Positions 55,936-64,000 of a stretch of 64,000 nucleotides of DNA are shown here, piece by piece. The translations under genes were made by a program, and so were the position numbers. Numbering within the stretch: position 1 is the stretch's first letter; every line of letters begins with the position of its first letter. The stretch is taken from the NCBI GenBank assembly GCA_934047225.1, contig OW203997.1:1412417-1476416 (forward strand). The letters are read 5' to 3'. The notes beneath the pieces were generated by a model that was not told the origin of the DNA, searched no databases, and was given only the letters and a program-made list of their open reading frames with translations. Source of the DNA: Ypsolopha sequella (lineage: Eukaryota > Arthropoda > Insecta > Lepidoptera > Ypsolophidae).

Positions 55936-58900
55936 CTGAGGGGAGCAGAACACACTCGTTATATTATATTTAATATACACTGGTGGACATAAAAATCGAC
56001 TCAAGCATTGTTGTTCTACATTTAAGGAAATAACCCAATCATACAAACATTAACATATGAAATATATAACATATCATTTTAAAGGTATAGGCTTCCACCT
56101 TTGATTAAATGCATTTTTGTCTTAAAGCATTTGCTATACAGGCTGTAATTTTTTTTTAAGTGATGTATTAATAAATATTGAAATAATCAAATAGCGAAAA
56201 ATTTTAAAAAAAAATTTGCCAATAATTGTAAATTGTAAATTTGCCAATAGTAATAGCAGCTTCTGTTTAGAAACTGACGACGCGACGCCCTGTGCGTCAC
56301 GAATCACTACAGGATAATCAAGGTGTTTAAAAAACATGTTTTAAACATATTTGCTGATGTTTTTTATGGGAATGTTTAAAACGTGTTTTTGGATGTCGTC
56401 TTGTATGTATGGTTGTTTATATTTTAGAGTACATTACAATATAGATATAAAGTATTAGAAACAAATTTAAAGACAAATATATTGAAAAAAATCCTCCGGC
56501 TTACTTGGTATTCTATCTTGTTATGCACTCCTAAAATATGTTCGCAATAAATTAAATAAATCTGTCTGATTGATACACTAGAAGATTATTATTGTAATAT
56601 AAAAAAAAAAATAATGAGTAACTTTCCCAAAGAAAACATTTACTTTTAGGGTGCGTTCAGTAAACACGATGCGTTAGATAAAAGAAAAACAATGTTATAT
56701 ATGTGCTTAGTTTACGGTTGGATTTTCCAGATTAGTAACAAAATATGAAGAAATAATTATAACGGCTAAAATATAAATTTTAGCTAAGAAATCTTATTGT
56801 TAAAAATTTGCTATACGCATAAACATATTTTTAATGATATTGTGGTAGCTTCAAAATAACTGGATTTTATATAAGCGTGGTATTAGACTATTTTAGGAAT
56901 TTAGGGTCTCACGACTATGGAAAATCCAATAATTCTAACAATAAGTTTTTTTTGCTAAACGTTGTATTTTTTTTTTTTATTATTTTGTTACAAATCCGGA
57001 GAAACGCCTTTAAACACGTTTAAAACAAAATAAATTTGTTTTAAACAATTATGTTTTTTAAACAACGCCAACTAAGCTGGTGATGGCTGAGCCTTATCGT
57101 GGTATTTATTTATGCACAAGTAAATAAATAAATAAGTATGGACCTTCCAAACAGCGCTGACTGAACACAATAGTGCAACGAGATTTGAACGTGATCTACA
57201 CATTGTGGTCATCTATTCATCATCATAGATTATTATGGACAGGAGAAAACATATTCCTATTAATGATGATGATGAATGACAGATATCGCGAGAATAAAAA
57301 ACAACAATTTTGTAGAAATTAATTTTCATACTAAGGCGCTGAGAGTCAACCCAGTTCCACACTCTGACGTCAGACCGTGCCACCAGCCATGCCAATGTTG
57401 CTATAGAACGGAGTACCGAGGCACAAAATAGATACTACCAGAAGGTCGACTCGACGATGATGCGAAAACAGACGCACACATGCCTAGACGCGTACGTATG
57501 ATGATCTCGGCAGAATTTCGTATTGGCATTCACCCGAGTATCTCCGAGATCGTCGTACGTACGCGTCTATGTGTGCGTGCGCCTGTTTTCGCTAAGTGGT
57601 AAGTGGTTATTTTGTGACCGAGGCCTCACCTGCGCTAGATGTTGCACCGCTCGATCTAGCGCGTCCCGCCACTGCAGCATCTGCGAGCGCTGCTGGTGCG
57701 TGTGTCGCTCGAATAACTTCGACCAGTCCGACATCGCTGCATCGGACATGGAGTTCATCCTGCAATGTTCAATAGGTGATACATGCTGGGGATGGGGACC
57801 TACGTCGAAATACGCCTGCGACTAGGACAGGAGGTAAGTACCAAAAGGAAGATATATGGAGTTAGGGACAGAATATAATGAGTAAAGACAAAGGTGAAAC
57901 AAAAATATGGGGCAATAATAGTCCATGGGTCAGCCAAAATGTCGGTATAATTCCGGGGTACTCATTTTTATTTTTATCGCAGTTTTTATAATTTTTATTA
58001 TGGCTTTAATGATGTTAAATTTAATGATATAACAAATAATTTGGCGTAATTTTGTTTTTCAGTGAACAGGTGCCTGAAAAGTAAAGGGTGTAGGTAGTAT
58101 ATTTTTACAATCAGCTCATAAATGCCCTTTTATTTGATACCTCACACCAAAGACAATATAACCACTTCGACCTCACACGATAGGCTACAGAAAAAAAAAT
58201 TAAAAAGTCCATACAAAAAATGATGACGTCACTTTGAGATGGCCATCATAGTTTTTTAACTTCCCTAAAAGCGGTAAAAAGGAAAATGAATAACCCCAAA
58301 TTATACAATTTTCTTAAATTTGGCTAGCTGTCGCATGGACTATAAAGTCAAAGTTTAAATTCAGTGGAATTATGACAGTTCAAGTGTGAACGAGATGAAC
58401 TGTATAGTTTCTCTTTTACTAGCACAGCGCCATCCCTTTCGTTGAAATGTCATAATTCCACTGAATAACTTTAGGAAGTTATGATTTCTTAGCAGAGCAG
58501 GGCATCCAAATAGTCACAGAAAAATCTAAGGATTCTCTTTAGGTGGAGAGGTTAGTGGGAGAATGCTTTGCTGAGGTAACCTTAGTCACATACAACAACT
58601 AAATCAGTTTGTAACTCTTAGAACTTGGTGTAACTTATTTTATTACTAACTTTCGCCTGCGCTAATTTAGTTTGCATTTTTCGGGATAAAAAGTAAAGTC
58701 GGATTTTCAATTAGTTGAAGTAAACTGTCAGTTCGTGATGGTGGGAAATACGCTTTTAACTCGTGTGGCGCATGAGCCATTTTACATTTCAACTATTGCA
58801 ATATTCAAAAGTTCGCGACAATGTGAAATGGCTCATGCAATATAGGAATTAAAAAGGCATTTCCTACTATCTCGAACTGTTGGTTTACTCGCAACTAATT

Positions 58901-61790
58901 AAAAATCCGACCTTAGCCTATGTCACTCTCCAGCCCATAAACTATCTCTTTACAAAAAAAACCGGCCAAGTGCGAGTCAGACTCGCGTACCTAGGGTTCC
59001 GTATTGTCGATGATAAATTTAATTTTGTCATTTGTTTTTCGAGAATTTCTCAACCGCTTTATTTTTATGAATCCTATTTTTGTGTTTGTCTATGAGGCAG
59101 TGACATACGGACGGACGGACAACGGAGTCTCACCATAAGGTTCCTTTTGTACCTTTTAGGTACTACGGAACCCTAAAAACCACATCGATCCGTTGCTGCG
59201 TCAAAGAAGCACAAACGAACAAACACACCTTCGCTTCTATAATAGGGGTACAGATTGCGACTATTTCAGTATGATAGAATCACTATATAATATTAGACGA
59301 AACTAGTCTCCAATAATAATACAGTTGAGTACAAATTAAGAGGTATCTTGTCTTATTAATGTTACAATAAGGTTCCGTCAAGCAGTCAAATACTCTTAAC
59401 TAATCTTGATAAAAAATGTATTCCTCCCGCACCGACTAGCTACCTAGGAAGCAGCCTAATTAATTAGTGTACTTGAACGGTGCAGGGGAAGAAAAAGGAA
59501 TGTCATATTTTTTTAATGGCAACAAAGGAGACGGTCAGTTCCCCATAAGCAAAATGCCTTAAGAGAGTACACAAATATATTATGGTCAATGATAAAGAAC
59601 AAATTCAAAATAACACGGTTTGACTATCCATTTAAAACGGACACCATCTTTTAATAACTTTTTATGATAAATCGTTTTTATTTTGAGGTTATTTTCATAT
59701 GGCATTGCGATTTGAAACGTTCATAGTTGTAACAATGTTTCACGATGATTCTGATATATTTAAAAGGGTCATGCTCGAATGTCAGTCGTGATGTAATCTC
59801 TATCAAAATCCAGAAGAAAAGCATGAATCGTGAAATAAAAAGCTGAGACTGCCGAATATTGCGTCCAGCATGACTCTATCAAAGCACGCTGGAAGCGTAG
59901 TTTGTGGACTATTTGGTAGATGGCGCGCTTTCGTTTCGTTCGGTGTTCGCTCTCATTTATTATTTTAATATCTGTGTCCGTGTTATTATGAAAGTGAAAC
60001 TAGCTACGAATAAATCTAACAAAAATTATAGTATAAATTTATTTCATGTACGCGGTTAAGGCCGATTCTGACCGTCTTCTTTAGTTGTCCATAGTAGTCT
60101 CATGCCATAATCAACTAGCTGGAATACAACAAGGGAGCTCACACACAAGTATGTTTTCCGATTGGACTTAATGCGAAACTAGTGGAGTCTATTTTTCTTT
60201 TGTGTTTCAAAAATTAACAAAATTAGTGAAAATAATAGAAAATATGTTTTATACAAGTAATCAACAATGTACAAGTGGGTAATCTTTCAACTGTATTTAG
60301 AGAAACTATGACAGAAATTCGCGATTTATCCATCGAAGGAGACATAAATTTAAATTATATCATTGCAGTATAGAAACTCAGAAAGAAAAGTAAATCTGGA
60401 TGTGAGGAGCTCTGAACCGGGATTGTTCAGTTCAGTTTGCTCAGTTGGTTGAGCAATCGCCCGGTAAGCGAGAGGTCTCGGGTTCGTATCCCGGTTCAGA
60501 GCTCCTCACATCCAGATTTACTTTTCTTTCTGCGTTTCTATACTGCAATGATATAATGTTAATTTGTATTTATAGTTTCATGCATTTTTCTCGTAATATA
60601 CATGCACATTTTTGCGTGCACCCTTCACTTATAATTACCTGTTCTGCAAGTGATCGAAGTTGGCTAGCGGCCGCTCGTCGTAGTATAGCTTCCAGTAGAG
60701 CAGCGCGTTTAACAGGAACATTAGCATTACGAGTAGCAGCCAGCCGCCCAAGTGTCGCGTGACGTCACGCCGCGGGGGGAGCGACAAGGGCGCGATGGGC
60801 GTCGCCGACTTGCTCACCGCCGACACTGTTACTTCTTGTGTCGATGCTGGGGGGGGACACACATTGTTAGGGTACTGTTAGCATGTGAGTGCTAAAATAA
60901 TGATAAGGTTAGCTGGTTATTTTACTAGTTCATTAACATAGGATCAATGGACGGTAGGCAAACACAAAAGTGAAGCCAAAAGATAAGGTATCGTTCCATC
61001 CATCCATTAGCCTGTGTTCGTCCACTGCTGGACATAAGCCTCTCCAATATTTTGCCACTGTTAGCGGTCCTGCGTCATCCACATTCAGCCGCTATCCGCA
61101 ACGTCCTTCAGGTCGTCGGTTCAGTGGGCACGAGGTCGGCCTACACTACGCTTTGCTGTATGTGGTCTCCATTCCAACGCCTGTCAGCCCCAACGGCCTT
61201 CTTGTCGGCGACAAATATGGCGAGCCCACTGCCACTTCAACTTACTAATTTGGCAGGCTATGTCGGTCAGACGGATTTCTTCGTTTCGGATTTTATCCAT
61301 CAAAGATATCCAAGCCGCTTCTTCTTCTTGACGGGGACGTAGCGCTCACTCTCCGCCGTCAGCCGCGTCTCCAGCAGTCGGATGTACTCCTCTATGTAAT
61401 ATACGTGTGTCACTCACACAGTAGTCTCCGTCGCCGCCGCCCCTTCCGCTTGGCGGGGACGCCGCGCTCGCTCTCCGCCGTCAGTCGCGTCTCCAGCAGT
61501 CGGATGTACTCCTCTATGTAATATACGTGTGTCACTCACACAGTAGTCTCCGTCGCCGCCGCCCCTTCCGCTTGGCGGGGACGCCGCGCTCGCTCTCCGC
61601 CGTCAGTCGCGTCTCCAGCAGTCGGATGTACTCCTCTATGTAATATACGTGTGTCACTCACACAGTAGTCTCCGTCGCCGCCGCCCCTTCCGCTTGGCGG
61701 GGACGCCGCGCTCGCTCTCCGCCGTCAGTCGCGTCTCCAGCAGTCGGGTGTACTCTGCGAGACCGCCGATCGCGTTCTTCTCTAGGAAAC
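55837..61790 (-). CDS. GRAMD1/Aster-like sterol transfer protein, C-terminal exons
   Basis: Gene-level entry. Minus-strand exons are 61662-61790, 60639-60846, 57630-57759 and 55837-55935. All are bounded by AG/GT and their phases match at each join (T|CA gives Ser, AG|G gives Arg, then phase 0). Together they give the C-terminal ~188 residues of a GRAMD1 (Aster) protein: a leucine-rich segment LLETRLTAESE, a very basic patch KRKGRRRRR, one transmembrane helix WLLLVMLMFLLNALLYWKL, and a coiled segment with SDWSKLFERHTHQQ and MLQWRDALDRAVQHLAQ, as in vertebrate GRAMD1. Aster proteins sit in the ER membrane and move plasma-membrane cholesterol to the ER at contact sites. The GRAM and VASt domains must lie beyond 64000. 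The first exon listed is followed by tandem partial copies of itself. Confidence 0.85.
57459..57597. mobile_element. Inverted repeat beside GRAMD1-like exon
   Basis: GCGAAAACAGACGCACACAT with GACGCGTACGTATGATGATC; right GATCGTCGTACGTACGCGTC with GTGCGCCTGTTTTCGC. The right end is 33 bp from the exon donor. Confidence 0.65.
57630..57759 (-). CDS. GRAMD1-like coiled-coil exon
   Basis: Acceptor ACATTGCAG before 57759 and donor GCAG|GTGAGG after 57630. The first base completes an Arg codon. It encodes 43 residues including SDWSKLFERHTHQQRSQMLQ and WRDALDRAVQHLAQ, aligned with the C-terminal segment of GRAMD1 proteins that carries W..LL...(6-10)..W and ends before DQM. Confidence 0.85.
58688..58916. 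mobile_element. Inverted-repeat element in GRAMD1-like intron
   Basis: AAAGTCGGATTTTCAATTAG with GGCGCATGAGCCATTTTACA; right TGTGAAATGGCTCATGC and CAACTAATTAAAAATCCGAC. Confidence 0.6.
58962..59180. repeat. Dispersed lepidopteran repeat (GGTTCCGTA family), full copy
   Basis: It begins CCGGCCAAGTGCGAGTCAGA then CTAGGGTTCCGTATTG and ends TTTTAGGTACTACGGAACCC then TAAAAACCAC, so the two ends share a short inverted GGTTCCGTA. Fragments of the same family lie at about 660-700, 2535-2575, 16115-16165, 32730-32780 and 38690-38705. Confidence 0.7.
60354..60557. mobile_element. Foldback element with tRNA-like loop
   Basis: Two ~69-bp arms (60354-60423 and 60489-60557) are almost perfect reverse complements (one clear mismatch). 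They flank a 65-bp centre with tRNA-like boxes: GCTCAGTTGGTTGAGC (D arm, A box), TCGC-CCGGTAA-GCGA (anticodon-like arm) and GGGTTCGTATCCC (T arm, B box). The arms continue the pairing (CTCTGAACCGGGAT / ATCCCGGTTCAGAG). A normal acceptor stem at the right spacing is not seen, so it is not called a functional tRNA. Confidence 0.75.
60639..60846 (-). CDS. GRAMD1-like transmembrane exon
   Basis: The acceptor is CCCCCCCCAG before 60846; the donor is ACAG|GTAATT after 60639. The first two bases complete a Ser codon. It encodes a Ser/Pro-rich linker (STQEVTVSAVSK), PPRRDVTRHLGG, the hydrophobic helix and a short luminal stretch YYDERPLANFDHLQN. Confidence 0.85.
60995..61275 (-). mobile_element. RTE-like LINE 3' fragment, decayed
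   Basis: It is homologous to the fragment at 42.0-42.3 kb (ISKLKWQWARHICRR, VGRPRA, TDDLKDVA on the minus strand) but carries in-frame stops. It ends with CCAGCAGTGGACGAACACAG and GGATGGATGG. It lies in the GRAMD1-like intron next to the exon array. Confidence 0.7.
61322..61745 (-). repeat. 122-bp tandem array derived from a GRAMD1-like exon
   Basis: Four units at 122-bp spacing, with the phrase CGGATGTACTCC (or variant) at 61379, 61501, 61623 and 61745. Each unit contains the 3' part of the coding exon, its donor site and a 28-nt spacer. The two middle copies are identical. The copy at 61322-61379 diverges after TAESER into YVPVKKKKR and then a stop. 122 is not a multiple of three and each copy reads into TGA after the donor, so the array cannot be translated through. 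Confidence 0.85.
61662..61790 (-). CDS. GRAMD1-like exon upstream of the transmembrane segment
   Basis: The acceptor TTGTTTGCAG precedes 61790 and the donor T|GTGAGT follows 61662. It enters with two bases of a split codon and leaves with one. It encodes FLEKNAIGGLAEYTRLLETR and on to the Arg-rich KRKGRRRRRLL. It is the only copy in the 122-bp array with a good pyrimidine-rich acceptor, so it is taken as the functional exon. Confidence 0.8.
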
Positions 61791-61859
61791 CTGCAAACAA
61801 ACGTCATGGTTACTAGCAGACGCGCCGCAGCGTTGCAAACCCCGTTTCTCTCGATCCCG

Positions 61860-61975
61860 TAGGAATTTCCTAAAATCCCTTCTTAGCGAATATCGACGTC
61901 ATAATTCCAGGCGCTTGGTCTGGGCGTTGATAAATCAGTCAGTCAGGGTATTCTTTCATATATTTATCTGTTGTA
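61860..61975. repeat. Second copy of the TCAGTCAG-ended dispersed repeat
   Basis: CCCTTCTTAGCGAATATCGA ... GGGCGTTGATAAATCAGTCA, then GGGTATTCTTTCATATATTT, matches 505-660. Confidence 0.6.
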
Positions 61976-62082
61976 TTGCCTTTAAACGACCAACTCAACA
62001 AAACAATCTAAGAAGGTATAACTACGAGTCGTACAAATACGTTGAAGAGTAGTGACTGTTACTCGATGATTAAATTTTTGAA

Positions 62083-64000
62083 AACTATTGAATGAAACGA
62101 AACTGGCAGCACTGGTATTCAGGCAGCGTCAGGACATAACTAAACTATTGAATGAAACGAAACTGGCAGCACTGGTATTCAGCCAGCGTCAGGACATAAC
62201 TAAACTATTGAATGTAACGAAACTGGCAGCACTGGTATTCAGCCAGCGTCAGGACATAACTAAACTATTGAATGAAACGAAACTGGCAGCACTGGTATTC
62301 AGCCAGCGTCAGGACATAACTAAACTATTGAATGAAACGAAACTGGCAGCACTGGTATTCAGGCAGCGTCAGGACATAACTAAACTATTGAATGAAACGA
62401 AACTGGCAGCACTGGTATTCAGGCAGCGTCAGGATATAACTAAACTATTGAATGAAACGAAACTGGCAGCACTGGTATTCAGGCAGCGTCAGGATATAAC
62501 TAAACTATTGAATGAAACGAAACTGGCAGCACTGGTATTCAGGCAGCGTCAGGACATAACTAAACTATTGAATGAAACGAAACTGGCAGCACTGGTATTC
62601 AGGCAGCGTCAGGACATAACTAAACTATTGAATGAAACGAAACTGGCAGCACTGGTATTCAGGCAGCGTCAGGATATAACTAAACTATTGAATGAAACGA
62701 AACTGGCAGCACTGGTATTCAGCCAGCGTCAGGATATAACTAAACTATTGAATGAAACGAAACTGGCAGCACTGGTATTCAGGCAGCGTCAGGACATAAC
62801 TAAACTATTGAATGAAACGAAACTGGCAGCACTGGTATTCAGGCAGCGTCAGGATATAACTAAACTATTGAATGAAACGAAACTGGCAGCACTGGTATTC
62901 AGGCAGCGTCAGGATACAACTAAACTATTGAATGAAACGAAACTGGCAGCACTGGTATTCAGGCAGCGTCAGGACATAACTAAACTATTGAATGAAACGA
63001 AACTGGCAGCACTGGTATTCAGGCAGCGTCAGGACATAACTAAACTATTGAATGAAACGAAACTGGCAGCACTGGTATTCAGGCAGCGTCAGGATATAAC
63101 TAAACTATTGAATGAAACGAAACTGGCAGCACTGGTATTCAGCCAGCGTCAGGATATAACTAAACTATTGAATGAAACGAAACTGGCAGCACTGGTATTC
63201 AGGCAGCGTCAGGACATAACTAAACTATTGAATGAAACGAAACTGGCAGCACTGGTATTCAGCCAGCGTCAGGACATAACTAAACTATTGAATGAAACGA
63301 AACTGGCAGCACTGGTATTCAGCCAGCGTCAGGACATAACTAAACTATTGAATGAAACGAAACTGGCAGCACTGGTATTCAGCCAGCGTCAGGACATAAC
63401 TAAACTATTGAATGAAACGAAACTGGCAGCACTGGTATTCAGGCAGCGTCAGGACATAACTAAACTATTGAATGAAACGAAACTGGCAGCACTGGTATTC
63501 AGGCAGCGTCAGGACATAACTAAACTATTGAATGAAACGAAACTGGCAGCACTGGTATTCAGCCAGCGTCAGGATATAACTAAACTATTGAATGAAACGA
63601 AACTGGCAGCACTGGTATTCAGGCAGCGTCAGGACATAACTAAACTATTGAATGAAACGAAACTGGCAGCACTGGTATTCAGGCAGCGTCAGGATATAAC
63701 TAAACTATTGAATGAAACGAAACTGGCAGCACTGGTATTCAGGCAGTGTCAGGACATAACTAAACTATTGAATGAAACGAAACTGGCAGCACTGGTATTC
63801 AGGCAGCGTCAGGATATAACTAAACTATTGAATGAAACGAAACTGGCAGCACTGGTATTCAGCCAGCGTCAGGACATAACTAAACTATTGAATGAAACTA
63901 AACTGGCAGCACTGGTATTCAGGCAGCGTCAGGATATAACTAAACTATTGAATGAAACGAAACTGGCAGCACTGGTATTCAGGCAGCGTCAGGATATAAC
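62083..64000. repeat. 60-bp satellite, at least 32 copies, truncated by window end
   Basis: Strict 60-bp period with almost no indels. The unit contains AACTGGCAGCACTGGTATTC. Two sites alternate between copies (CAGGCAGC or CAGCCAGC; GGACATAAC or GGATATAAC), and rare private variants are seen (AATGTAACGA near 62211, GATACAAC near 62930, CAGTGTC near 63745, GAAACTA near 63898). It lies in the intron upstream of the first GRAMD1-like exon. Confidence 0.97.

Noticed and set aside
61052..61342. Plus-strand frames of ~95 codons
   Set aside because: Antisense of an RTE-like LINE fragment.
62083..64000. CRISPR-like regular array
   Set aside because: Units are contiguous and near identical with no spacers; it is a eukaryotic satellite.

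Overview
The window looks like lepidopteran (moth or butterfly) nuclear DNA. It is AT-rich, littered with short GTACCTAC/TAGGTA-like words and small palindromic transposons. It carries intron-split genes with GT-AG junctions, tRNA-derived SINEs with the insect core GTGAAGGAAAACAT, RTE-like LINE tails with TCAGTCAG ends, and the dispersed Lepidoptera repeat built on CGGCCAAGTGCGAGT...GGTTCCGTA. Nothing suggests a bacterial, viral or plasmid origin.

Four real genes are supported. (1) A minus-strand Mdm2 homologue (about 28.7-34.2 kb, possibly starting near 37.9 kb): acidic exon, RanBP2-type zinc finger exon, and a terminal exon with a basic region, a Ser-Gln cluster and a C2H2C4 RING. The N-terminal p53-binding domain was not found. 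(2) A plus-strand NSA2 (TINP1) ribosome-biogenesis gene (43.1-44.4 kb), with an uninterrupted 259-codon reading frame and a non-coding first exon. (3) Directly downstream on the same strand, RpS27A (ubiquitin-eS31 fusion, 44.87-51.25 kb), three coding exons giving 155 residues, with a 5-kb second intron. (4) The 3' end of a minus-strand GRAMD1/Aster sterol-transfer gene (55.8-61.8 kb), four exons in matching phase, running off the right edge.

The large RpS27A intron holds a decayed P-element-like (THAP9-like) transposon about 2.7 kb long, antisense to the host gene, with a foldback element nested in one terminal repeat. The GRAMD1 locus holds a 122-bp tandem array made from one of its own exons, a near-perfect palindrome with a tRNA-like sequence at its centre, and, in the upstream intron, a 60-bp satellite of at least 32 copies that shows higher-order structure and runs to the window end. 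A second satellite (17 copies of 49 bp) lies at 23.6-24.45 kb.

Region by region: 1-28.6 kb has no convincing gene, only dispersed repeats, MITEs and one satellite. 28.6-34.5 kb is Mdm2 with transposon-filled introns. 34.5-43.0 kb is repeats plus candidate promoter and exon pieces. 43.1-51.3 kb is the NSA2/RpS27A pair, both in ribosome supply. 51.3-55.8 kb is repeats. 55.8-64 kb is GRAMD1 and its satellite intron. The genes do not form a pathway, apart from NSA2 and RpS27A (60S and 40S biogenesis) and the documented ribosomal-stress link to Mdm2 in vertebrates, which is not shown here.
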